Source: Candidatus Krumholzibacteriia bacterium (lineage in GTDB: Bacteria > Krumholzibacteriota > Krumholzibacteriia > LZORAL124-64-63). From it: a DNA stretch of 5,380 bases. Position 1 is the first letter of the stretch, and each line of letters starts with the position of its first letter. The translations under genes were made by a program, and so were the position numbers. The stretch is taken from assembly GCA_016744275.1 (NCBI GenBank), contig JADGEP010000091.1, positions 5,723-11,102 of the forward strand. Reading direction: 5' to 3'. The notes below the pieces were generated by a model. That model saw only the letters and a list, made by a program, of their open reading frames with translations, did no database searches and was not told where the DNA came from. This document shows, one piece after another, positions 1-5,357 of this stretch.

Positions 1-2
1 AC

Positions 3-158
3 CCTGCGCCGCGGGCCAAAGCCATCGTTGATGCAGTGACCTACCACGACGATCCGGCCAAACTGGTGGAAGTTTCGATGACTCTGGGCGAGGCCATGAA
101 GGGCCGCGCGGTCAACGAAATGGAAGACAGCGAAAAAATGGCCGGACGCGGTTGGTAG
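3..158 (+). CDS. pdxS: PLP synthase subunit PdxS, C-terminal end (5' partial)
   Basis: The reading frame is open from the window edge to TAG at 156-158 and encodes the last 51 residues of the synthase subunit of pyridoxal 5'-phosphate synthase. PdxS condenses ribose 5-phosphate (or ribulose 5-phosphate), glyceraldehyde 3-phosphate and ammonia into PLP in the cytoplasm, as a dodecamer of TIM barrels. The visible tail has the family pattern: a helix ARAIV-like segment (RAKAIVDAVTYHDDP), the LGEAMKG motif, and a terminal ERGW-like ending (here GRGW). The catalytic barrel lies outside the window. The stop codon is 2 nt before the ATG of pdxT, the usual pdxS-pdxT operon arrangement. Identification rests on the C-terminal motifs plus the pdxT neighbour and is firm. 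Confidence 0.95.
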   Translation, partial: PAPRAKAIVDAVTYHDDPAKLVEVSMTLGEAMKGRAVNEMEDSEKMAGRGW

Positions 159-160
159 CC

Positions 161-760
161 ATGGCTCAGAAGCCCGTCGGCCTGCTCACCCTGCAAGGGG
201 ATTACGAGAAGCACCGGCGGGCCTTCGCTGCCCTGGGGCGCGAGACCTTTGGCGTGCGCCGAGCCACCGAGTTGGATCAGGTCAGCTGCCTGGTGATTCC
301 CGGTGGCGAGTCGACCACCCTGACGCGCCTCGTTGACCGGGTGCAGTTGCGAGAACCCCTGCAGGATTTTGCCGCCACGCACCCCGTCATGGGCACTTGT
401 GCGGGTTTGATCATGATGGCGACCGCCACTGCCGACGAAGCCCATGCCGACTACGGTGTGGAACCATTGGGCATGCTGGATTGTACGGTCTTGCGCAATG
501 GTTATGGCCGCCAGATTGATTCTTTCACCGCGCCGGTGGGCATCGACGTGCTGGACGGCAGCGAGATAGGATTTCCGGCAGTTTTTATCCGAGCGCCACG
601 TATTGTGACGGTGGGAGAAAACGTGGATGTGGTGGCCCGATACGGTGAGGAACCGGTGGCCATACGCCAGGGCAATTTGCTGGGACTGACCTTCCATCCG
701 GAACTGACCGATGATTTGCGGATTCACCAGGCATTTTTGCGCCTGGTGGACAACGTTTGA
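161..760 (+). CDS. pdxT: PLP synthase glutaminase subunit PdxT
   Basis: This 199-residue protein is a class I glutamine amidotransferase. It hydrolyses glutamine and channels the ammonia to PdxS for PLP synthesis. Visible family motifs are LQGDYEKH at residues 11-18, the oxyanion-region PGGEST at 47-52, the nucleophile cysteine C80 in GTCAGL, the RNGYGRQIDSF block at 112-122, FIRAP at 142-146, and the catalytic His179/Glu181 pair in FHPEL. The whole triad is present and the length matches the usual 190-200 residues. The ATG at 161 is chosen because the family motif begins about 10 residues later. An in-frame TTG at 152 would overlap pdxS and add three residues. No good Shine-Dalgarno sequence is seen, so translation is probably coupled to pdxS, whose stop is 2 nt upstream. 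Confidence 0.97.
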   Translation: MAQKPVGLLTLQGDYEKHRRAFAALGRETFGVRRATELDQVSCLVIPGGESTTLTRLVDRVQLREPLQDFAATHPVMGTCAGLIMMATATADEAHADYGVEPLGMLDCTVLRNGYGRQIDSFTAPVGIDVLDGSEIGFPAVFIRAPRIVTVGENVDVVARYGEEPVAIRQGNLLGLTFHPELTDDLRIHQAFLRLVDNV

Positions 761-780
761 TCGCTGATTTTTCCGCATTA

Positions 781-814
781 TTCGTATCCTGAGGCGGGCC
801 GTTTTCGTATACTG
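781..814 (+). repeat. Imperfect 11-bp direct repeat around the possible -10 box
   Basis: TTCGTATCCTG at 781-791 recurs as TTCGTATACTG at 804-814, 10 of 11 bases identical. The start-to-start distance is 23 bp, about two helical turns. The second copy contains the TATACT hexamer. This could be a regulator binding site or a chance match in a short gap. Confidence 0.35.
808..813 (+). promoter_or_regulatory. Possible -10 promoter element upstream of the lipoprotein gene
   Basis: TATACT differs from the sigma-70 -10 consensus at one position and lies about 76 nt before the start codon at 890. No good -35 hexamer is present at 16-18 bp upstream, and there is no extended -10 TG. The call is therefore weak and rests on the hexamer and its place in the only sizeable gap. 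Confidence 0.3.
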
Positions 815-847
815 TTTCCATGTTGCAATCACGGGGCGTGATTCAAG

Positions 848-868
848 GCGCCGCCCCGATAGCGGCGC
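848..868 (+). other. GC-rich hairpin in the leader of the lipoprotein gene
   Basis: GCGCCGC at 848-854 pairs with GCGGCGC at 862-868 across a 7-base loop, all G-C pairs. It ends 5 nt before the AAAAGGA ribosome binding site and has no following T-run. It is therefore more likely a leader stem-loop than a terminator, possibly affecting mRNA stability or ribosome access. Confidence 0.4.
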
Positions 869-873
869 GCCAC

Positions 874-880
874 AAAAGGA
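874..880 (+). promoter_or_regulatory. Ribosome binding site of the lipoprotein gene
   Basis: AAAAGGA is followed by a 9-nt spacer before the ATG at 890. It supports this start, which is also the one that gives a complete lipoprotein signal peptide. Confidence 0.7.
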
Positions 881-889
881 ATTCATCAC

Positions 890-1915
890 ATGCATTTCCA
901 GTTCTCCCACCGTTTGAAGTTCGTATGGCTGCCGCTCTTGGCACTGGCGGTTGGTTTTGGCGTCGGCTGTGGCGGCGACAGCGGTGGCGATCCCAAGCCC
1001 GAGCCCACTTGCGCCATCTCGGCGGTCAATACCGGCCTGGAAGACAGCTGGCTGACCGACGACGATGATGTGAGTATTCGTTGGACCCAAAATGGTGTGC
1101 CCAGCACCGTTGACATCGCGCTGCTCAAGGGTGGTCAGCCGGTCGCCACCATTGCCACCGGGACGGCCAACGATGGCTTCTTTTCCTGGACGCAGATTTC
1201 AACGGGCGGCCAGGACAACGGCTCCGACTTTGGTATCCGGGTGACGGGTGCGGGCGTGGCGTCGTGCAGCAGTGAAGTGAATGATCTGACGATCACCGAC
1301 GTGAACGGTTGCGCCATCACCTTCACCGCGGCTCTCGATACGATGCATGCCGGCGATACTTTTGACATCACCTGGACCGGTTTTCATACCAGCGGCAGCG
1401 TGGATATCGAATTGTGGACGTCGTCCTTCGGCAATGAACTGGGTCGGCTGGTGGGAACGGTGGCTATGGGCGCGGTGGATAATGGCAGCTACAACTGGAC
1501 GGTGGATTCTTTCCACAACAGTGCCGATTACGCGTTTTACCGATTCGTGATTCGGGACCCAGGGGTGCCCGATTGTGAAACTGCCAGCGACCAGTTTGCG
1601 ATCATCGACGATGAGATTTGTGAAATTGGCGTATTTGGGCCACCGACGGAACCGTCATGGGACAACGGTGATCAAATGCTGATCACGTTCACGGCGTCCA
1701 ACAGCAGCGGCGTGGTGAATCTGCGCCTGTACGCCGGCAATGAATGGGTGCCGGGAGGCATTATTGCCGACAACGTCAACCTGGTTGATGGCTACATGTG
1801 GACCGTGTCGGACTTCGGTTTTACAACTTCGAGCACGTCCTACAATATCAGGGCTGCCGATGCCGCTGATGGCTATTGCATCGGTGAAAGTGATCGCTTC
1901 ACAATCAACCCCTGA
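890..1915 (+). CDS. Lipoprotein with three Kre9/Knh1-like Ig-fold repeats
   Basis: This 341-residue envelope lipoprotein starts with a signal peptide (basic R8/K10, hydrophobic 11-26) ending at lipobox GVGC, so C27 would be lipidated. Residue +2 is Gly, not Asp. A short GGDSGGDPKPEPT linker follows. Three tandem repeats of about 100 residues come next, at 41-139, 141-243 and 244-341. Each shares a pattern: Cys-x-Ile at the start, an I-x-W/F-T strand (IRWTQ 63-67, ITWTG 160-164, ITFTA 265-269), a V-[DN]-[IL]-x-L strand, a DG/NG-x-[FY]-x-W-T turn-strand (W100, W203, W304), a [FY]-x-IR-like strand, a second Cys, and a closing D-x-[FL]-x-I strand. The pattern resembles the Kre9/Knh1-type Ig-like family known from fungal wall proteins and repeat-rich bacterial surface proteins. 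This assignment comes from motif memory, not a search. No catalytic motif is seen; a binding or structural surface role is inferred. The stop overlaps the next start (TGATG). Confidence 0.85.
   Translation: MHFQFSHRLKFVWLPLLALAVGFGVGCGGDSGGDPKPEPTCAISAVNTGLEDSWLTDDDDVSIRWTQNGVPSTVDIALLKGGQPVATIATGTANDGFFSWTQISTGGQDNGSDFGIRVTGAGVASCSSEVNDLTITDVNGCAITFTAALDTMHAGDTFDITWTGFHTSGSVDIELWTSSFGNELGRLVGTVAMGAVDNGSYNWTVDSFHNSADYAFYRFVIRDPGVPDCETASDQFAIIDDEICEIGVFGPPTEPSWDNGDQMLITFTASNSSGVVNLRLYAGNEWVPGGIIADNVNLVDGYMWTVSDFGFTTSSTSYNIRAADAADGYCIGESDRFTINP
1010..1306 (+). repeat. Protein repeat 1 of 3 (residues 41-139)
   Basis: The first Ig-like unit of the lipoprotein. It opens with C41 and has its second cysteine at C126, 85 residues on. 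Shared landmarks are W65 in IRWT, NDGFFSWT around W100, and the closing LTI at 133-135. Confidence 0.65.
1310..1618 (+). repeat. Protein repeat 2 of 3 (residues 141-243)
   Basis: The second unit has C141 and C229, 88 residues apart. Landmarks are GDTFDITW ending at W162, VDIELW at 171-176, DNGSYNWTV around W203, and SDQFAI at 233-238. It is the closest of the three to the Kre9/Knh1-like pattern. Confidence 0.65.
1619..1912 (+). repeat. Protein repeat 3 of 3 (residues 244-341)
   Basis: The third unit has C244 and C330, 86 residues apart. Landmarks are GDQMLITFT ending at T268, VNLRLY at 276-281, DGYMWTV around W304, SYNIRA at 317-322, and SDRFTI at 334-339. The protein ends two residues later, so the repeat array forms the whole C-terminus. 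Confidence 0.65.
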
Positions 1916-2787
1916 TGGGCGGTCCCTGTTTGGCTTGTCTTGATCTCACTGCCGGAAGCCGAAACTCAGCGAGGGCTGCCCAAGGGGCCCTCGCTGGCTT
2001 CTTCATGCTTTTGATTTGGGTTGCCCCCGCTGACGCCTGGGCTTGGTCCGAATTTGGCGAACCGGAAGAAAAACCGGCCCCGGTTTCTGCTGGCCCCGAA
2101 ATTCAGGAACCGTTTTTTGCCTTCCTGCTCGGCATGGTTGACGCCGATTCCCTGGGCCAATGGTCCGGCGCCAACCTTCGGGCCGTAGCCGAAGAGGCCG
2201 GGCGTCCTTCGCGCTTTCCGCTGGACCAGGTGGTTTCGTTGTCCCGCAGCCGGCCCGACAGCGCGAGCGCAAGTCGGTATGTCGGTGGCCGGGTGCAGGC
2301 CAATTGGCGCATCGAACTGGTCGCCGCGCAGGACCGCCCCATGCCGTACAGCATCATGGGGTATCATCCGGGCAGCCTGCTGGTCGGCGGCGAATTGGTC
2401 TTGGCAGAGCTGGCCCCCATGGATTTGAACCTGACCTGGGGCAATGGCGAGGACCGGCAATCCGAAGCCGTGACCGAGGTGCGCATTTTTGCCCTGGAAA
2501 AGGGCCATGTCGTCTTGGATGCCGACGGTTGGTTGGACGCCCTGCTGGGCGCCGGCTTGGACGACTCGTGGACCGTGGGCTTTGTGACCTGCCGCGAACA
2601 GGGCCGACGGTTGGGTTTGGGTGTGAGCCTGGGCCGCAAGGGCCGCCAGATCTATGGAGAGTTTGATTTTGCCAATGACCAGGTCCTCACCCACGGGCGC
2701 GAGCTGGCCAGTGCGCTGAGCCGCATGAGTCGCTCGTGGTTGAACACCGAAAATGGGAACCTGCCGTCGCCTTGGTCAGACCGCTGA
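1915..2787 (+). CDS. Unrecognised exported protein
   Basis: I do not recognise this 290-residue protein. From the ATG at 1915 it has a long n-region with Arg16 and Arg20. A hydrophobic stretch follows at about 24-39 (GALAGFFMLLIWVAPA), then a plausible signal peptidase I site after ADA (41) or AWA (43). The mature part has an acidic, proline-rich start (SEFGEPEEKPAPV) and then a mixed alpha/beta-looking domain of about 220 residues. It contains only one cysteine (C226), no further membrane segment and no familiar catalytic motif. Its most distinctive stretch is RPMPYSIMGYHPGSL. The start overlaps the lipoprotein stop by one base with no clear Shine-Dalgarno, suggesting translational coupling. 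The next in-frame ATG (2005) lies after a hairpin but would leave only about 11-13 residues before the cleavage site, too short for a signal peptide. A TTG at 1930 is also possible. Probably periplasmic or surface-located; function unknown. Confidence 0.75.
   Translation: MGGPCLACLDLTAGSRNSARAAQGALAGFFMLLIWVAPADAWAWSEFGEPEEKPAPVSAGPEIQEPFFAFLLGMVDADSLGQWSGANLRAVAEEAGRPSRFPLDQVVSLSRSRPDSASASRYVGGRVQANWRIELVAAQDRPMPYSIMGYHPGSLLVGGELVLAELAPMDLNLTWGNGEDRQSEAVTEVRIFALEKGHVVLDADGWLDALLGAGLDDSWTVGFVTCREQGRRLGLGVSLGRKGRQIYGEFDFANDQVLTHGRELASALSRMSRSWLNTENGNLPSPWSDR
1967..1996 (+). terminator. Strong hairpin followed by T-rich sequence; possible terminator or attenuator
   Basis: CAGCGAGGGC at 1967-1976 pairs perfectly with GCCCTCGCTG at 1987-1996 across a 10-base loop. 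A T-rich run with interruptions follows (2000-2016). It lies 51 nt after the lipoprotein stop, where a terminator for that gene could sit. It is also inside the first codons of the next gene if that gene starts at 1915. The T-tract is interrupted by C, A and G, so efficient intrinsic termination is uncertain. Confidence 0.45.
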
Positions 2788-2816
2788 GTGACGCCCTTCG
2801 CAACTTTTGACGTGAT

Positions 2817-2820
2817 GAGG
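2817..2820 (+). promoter_or_regulatory. Ribosome binding site deciding the HAD hydrolase start
   Basis: GAGG within TGATGAGGTAG lies 8 nt before GTG at 2829 and 5 nt before TTG at 2826. The spacing and the commoner start codon favour GTG. Confidence 0.55.
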
Positions 2821-2828
2821 TAGCATTG

Positions 2829-3725
2829 GTGAATCCGGAAAAAAACAGACTGCTAGTGGCCGTGGATGTCGACGGAACCTTGCTGGATACCGAGTTTGAT
2901 GACGTCTTGCGACCGCGGGAAATCGCCGCCCTCAAAGCCGTGCGGGCCGCGGGCCACGTGCTGGCCCTGTGCACGGGACGCAATCTGAACTCGGCCCGCG
3001 CCCTGTTGCAGAATTCGGGCTGGTTTCCGGATGACTTGCCCATGGTTCTGCTGAACGGTGCGGTGGTCTGGGGCGATTCTCCACGTCGGAAATTGTCCTG
3101 CAACAAATTGGACAGCAAGCGGGTGCGGCGCCTGGTGGAACTCTTTCGTACCCACGAAACAGTGCCCATGGTTTATGGTACGGACGATACGGGCGGACAC
3201 CTGCATCACGAAACGCGCCCTTTGAATGATGTTTTGGGGCGCTATCTGGATGCCCGACGGGGTTCCGTGGGCGCGGTCCGGGTCGTGGACGACTTGTTGG
3301 CCATCGAGTTGCCGCAGGCCCTGGAGGTCGGCACCATCGACGAAAAAGACAGGATCATGGCCCTGACGGCGGCGATCACCCGTGAGATGGGCGATGTGGT
3401 CAAGGTCATCAATACCCGCAGCACCATCGGTGGTGGGGCGTACTATTGGGCCGAGGTCTTTGACCGGGCCACCGACAAAGGTGCGGGTCTGCGTATTTTG
3501 GCAGATTTTGTGGGCATCTCCATGGATAAGGCAGTGGCCATCGGGGACAATTTCAACGATCTGGACATGTTTGCGGCGGCCCGCTGGAGTGTGGCCATGG
3601 CTGGTAGCCCGGATGAAGTCCTGAATCAGGCCGACCTGGTGACGGGAACAGCGGCAGAAGGTGGCGCCGCCCTGATTCTGGAACGCATCGCAGCCGGCCA
3701 CTGGCCGACGATTGAGGAAAGGTGA
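2829..3725 (+). CDS. Cof-type HAD-superfamily phosphatase (class IIB)
   Basis: This 298-residue cytoplasmic hydrolase shows all four HAD motifs. They are the nucleophile and acid/base D13 and D15 in DVDGT, the motif II threonine T49 in LCTGR, the motif III lysine K217 in ATDKG, and the Mg2+-binding motif IV GDNFND with D240 and D244. The DKGAGL...GDNFNDLDMF ending and the large insert between motifs II and III (roughly residues 85-195) are typical of the Cof subfamily with a C2B cap. Such enzymes remove phosphate from small metabolites such as sugar phosphates, FMN or PLP; the substrate cannot be read here. The length is close to the usual 260-290. The GTG at 2829 is preferred to the adjacent TTG at 2826. 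The gene follows the exported protein by 41 nt without an obvious terminator and precedes the decarboxylase by 6 nt, suggesting cotranscription with the latter. Confidence 0.9.
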   Translation: MNPEKNRLLVAVDVDGTLLDTEFDDVLRPREIAALKAVRAAGHVLALCTGRNLNSARALLQNSGWFPDDLPMVLLNGAVVWGDSPRRKLSCNKLDSKRVRRLVELFRTHETVPMVYGTDDTGGHLHHETRPLNDVLGRYLDARRGSVGAVRVVDDLLAIELPQALEVGTIDEKDRIMALTAAITREMGDVVKVINTRSTIGGGAYYWAEVFDRATDKGAGLRILADFVGISMDKAVAIGDNFNDLDMFAAARWSVAMAGSPDEVLNQADLVTGTAAEGGAALILERIAAGHWPTIEER

Positions 3726-3731
3726 GGGAAC

Positions 3732-4889
3732 GTGAAATCCTGGTCCAATAAAGAGCAGCCGGAATCCGGCTCGCCCCAATCCCCAGCGGGCGCCGATGAC
3801 GGTGGCGCGGGACGGGAACGCACGGCGGGTGATCCGGCCGCGGATGAAACCAGCCTGCGCGAGATGGGCTACGCCATGGTTGATCTGGTGGTCGACTACA
3901 TGAATGGCCTCGAAGGCCGGCGGGTCTATGGCCCACTGACACCCTTGGGGCTGGACGACACCTTTGCTGAAGAGTTGCCCGAAGAAGGCGCGCCTTTTGC
4001 CGACCTGATTCAGGATTTCCGCACCCGGGTTTTTCCCAACACCATGGCCATTGGCAGCAAACGGTATTTTGGCATGATGAATCCGGCGCCCTTGCCGGTG
4101 GCGGTCGTCAGTGAAGCCCTGACGGCGGCCATGAACCAGAACACCGCCTCGTGGCGTCACTCACCAGCTGGAACCGCCATCGAAAAACGAGTGGTGCGTT
4201 GGTTGTGCGACCTGTTCGGTTTGCCGGAAACCGGTTTTGGCACCCTGACTGACGGCGGCTCGCTGGCTAATATCACTGGTTTGAAGTTGGCGGTGAACCA
4301 AGCCTTGGGGCGTGACTTGTCACAGGTCGACAACCTGGAGGGACCGGGCCTGGAAATGGCCCGCCTGACCTTCTATGTCTCAGGGCAGGCGCACTACAGT
4401 TTTGACAAGGCCGTGGATCTGTTGGGGCTGGGGCGCGGGCAATTGCGCAAGATCCCTCACGACGAGATTTACCGCATTGATCTCCAAGCCCTCGAAGAGT
4501 CGATCAAGGCCGACCTGGAAGCGGGGCTGAAGCCGGCCTGCGTGATCGGCATCGCCGGCACCACCAATACCGGCAGCATCGACAAGCTCGACCGCATGGC
4601 GGAAATTGCCAAACGCTACGGATGCTGGTTCCATGTCGACGCGGCCTATGGTGGAGCGGTGATCCTGTCGGAAATGTACCGCAGCATGTTGCGCGGCATC
4701 GACCGGGCCGATTCCATCGCCGTCGATCCCCACAAGTGGTTCTACATGCCTTTCAGTTGTGGAGGCATCCTGGTGCGCAACGGAGACTTCCTGAAGAGGT
4801 TCAGGACGGCAAGACGGCCACCGAAAGCGACGAGCGCGGCCGCCGGGTTATCCCGGATCGGCGCGGCTTTCACCAAGGCGACAAAGTGA
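3732..4889 (+). CDS. Group II PLP-dependent amino-acid decarboxylase, N-terminal part of a frameshifted gene
   Basis: This ORF (385 codons) carries the PLP-binding core of a group II decarboxylase, the family of aromatic-L-amino-acid, glutamate and diaminobutyrate decarboxylases. Visible motifs are HSPAGTAIEKRVVRWL before the core, DGGSLAN with G175/G176/S177 (phosphate loop), H221 in SGQAHYSFDKA (the ring-stacking histidine), GTTNTGS from residue 276, D303 in HVDAAYGG (contacts the pyridine nitrogen), and the Schiff-base lysine K335 in DPHKW. Residues 1 to about 40 are a low-complexity Gly/Ala/Glu-rich extension before the conserved LREMGYAMVD helix. After about K355 the reading turns into Arg/Ala/Pro-rich sequence with AGG and AGA codons and stops at 4889, while the true C-terminal half continues in another frame. 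The start is GTG at 3732 with GGTGAGG just upstream. As read, the enzyme lacks its small domain and is probably inactive unless the shift is a sequencing error. Substrate unknown. Confidence 0.88.
   Translation: MKSWSNKEQPESGSPQSPAGADDGGAGRERTAGDPAADETSLREMGYAMVDLVVDYMNGLEGRRVYGPLTPLGLDDTFAEELPEEGAPFADLIQDFRTRVFPNTMAIGSKRYFGMMNPAPLPVAVVSEALTAAMNQNTASWRHSPAGTAIEKRVVRWLCDLFGLPETGFGTLTDGGSLANITGLKLAVNQALGRDLSQVDNLEGPGLEMARLTFYVSGQAHYSFDKAVDLLGLGRGQLRKIPHDEIYRIDLQALEESIKADLEAGLKPACVIGIAGTTNTGSIDKLDRMAEIAKRYGCWFHVDAAYGGAVILSEMYRSMLRGIDRADSIAVDPHKWFYMPFSCGGILVRNGDFLKRFRTARRPPKATSAAAGLSRIGAAFTKATK
4791..4800 (+). other. Probable frameshift site in the decarboxylase gene
   Basis: Upstream the conserved protein runs in the frame of position 3732 up to ...GDFLK (K355, codon 4794-4796). 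Downstream conserved sequence resumes one base back. Adding one G within AAGAGG, to give AAGGAGG, restores FLKEVQDGKTATE and one continuous ORF of 533 residues to 5332. No X-XXY-YYZ slippery heptamer is present. A point deletion or sequencing/assembly error is therefore more likely than programmed frameshifting. The exact base is inferred. Confidence 0.75.
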
Positions 4890-5332
4890 ACTTTTTCCAG
4901 TACGGCATCCAGGGCAGTCGGCGGCTCAATGCCCTCAAACTGTGGCTGGCGGTCAAATCCGTCGGTCGCCGGCAATACGCGGCCTGGGTGGAAAAGGACA
5001 TCGAGTTGGCCCGGATCATGGCCGCTCGCATGCGTCGGCAGACTGATTTTCGTATTATGGGCCCCAATACCCTGGGCATCTGCAATTTTCGGTGGGAACC
5101 CCTGAGCCCAGATGGGAGTTTACGCTTTTCTGCCGACAAGAACGACCAGCTCAATGAAGATCTGCAACAAATGGTCGAAACCGACGGCGATGCCTGGTTC
5201 AGTTTCACCCGCCTCAATGGCCTGGTGGCCTTGCGGGTCAACGTGGAAAATCGGAACATGGAACAGAACGATATTGAACGCCTGGTCCGTGTGATTGGGC
5301 GAGCGGCCAATCGCATTTTGGCCCAACAGTAG
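4886..5332 (+). CDS. Group II PLP-dependent decarboxylase, C-terminal part of a frameshifted gene
   Basis: This is the remainder of the decarboxylase in the -1 frame. Its conserved content begins near 4796; GTG at 4886, overlapping the upstream stop as GTGA, is merely the first start codon an annotator would pick, giving 148 residues. It contains YGIQGSRRLNALKLWL, the family's SRR-x-x-ALKLW segment, then the C-terminal small domain. The domain includes the long helix WVEKDIELARIMAARM, the strand-rich MGPNTLGICNFRW stretch and a final helix ending IGRAANRILAQQ. In homologues this domain completes the active-site entrance and dimer. Alone it has no PLP-lysine and would not be catalytic. Joined to the upstream part it gives about 533 residues, near the 470-510 usual for the family plus the N-terminal extension. 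Identity as a family fragment is firm; independent expression is unlikely. Confidence 0.85.
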   Translation: MNFFQYGIQGSRRLNALKLWLAVKSVGRRQYAAWVEKDIELARIMAARMRRQTDFRIMGPNTLGICNFRWEPLSPDGSLRFSADKNDQLNEDLQQMVETDGDAWFSFTRLNGLVALRVNVENRNMEQNDIERLVRVIGRAANRILAQQ

Positions 5333-5345
5333 ACAACCGCAATTC

Positions 5346-5351
5346 TGGAGG
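5346..5351 (+). promoter_or_regulatory. Ribosome binding site of the 3'-most gene
   Basis: TGGAGG is a near-perfect Shine-Dalgarno sequence with a 6-nt spacer to ATG at 5358. It is the strongest ribosome binding site in the window. Confidence 0.75.
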
Positions 5352-5357
5352 ACGAAG

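Larger units (their letters stand above)
761..889 (+). other. Intergenic region between pdxT and the lipoprotein gene
   Basis: This 129-base gap is the longest non-coding stretch in the window. No convincing rho-independent terminator follows pdxT: there is a short T-run at 768-772 but no stable stem ahead of it. The gap holds a possible -10 element, an imperfect 11-bp direct repeat, a GC-rich hairpin and the ribosome binding site of the next gene. It probably marks a transcription-unit boundary. Confidence 0.6.

Noticed and set aside
761..800. Rho-independent terminator after pdxT
   Set aside because: There is a short T-run at 768-772 but no stable stem precedes it.
41..1090. 349-codon open reading frame on the - strand opposite pdxT and the lipoprotein start
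   Set aside because: It covers well-supported sense genes and an intergenic region, shows no domain, and has shadow-like composition.
1966..2694. 242-codon - strand open frame opposite the exported protein
   Set aside because: Because the sense gene is unrecognised I considered this as the real gene. The sense frame has a signal peptide and coupling to the lipoprotein, while the antisense product is His/Gln/Ala-rich without any motif.
2788..2828. Promoter or terminator between the exported protein and the HAD gene
   Set aside because: The 41-base gap shows only the ribosome binding site; no paired -35/-10 elements or stem with T-run were seen.
2853..4160. Long open reading frame on the - strand (435 codons) opposite the HAD and decarboxylase genes
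   Set aside because: The opposite strand encodes two proteins with complete family motifs. The antisense product is His/Gln/Gly/Arg-rich with no recognisable domain and crosses a gene boundary, as expected for a shadow frame in GC-rich DNA.
4622..4795. Start of the C-terminal decarboxylase frame at 4622
   Set aside because: Before about 4796 that frame is only the shadow of the HVDAAYGG-DPHKW coding sequence. Homologous sequence begins after the frameshift.
4788..4800. Programmed -1 ribosomal frameshifting in the decarboxylase
   Set aside because: The sequence CTTCCTGAAGAGG contains no slippery X-XXY-YYZ heptamer, and I saw no downstream pseudoknot. A base deletion or sequencing error is simpler.
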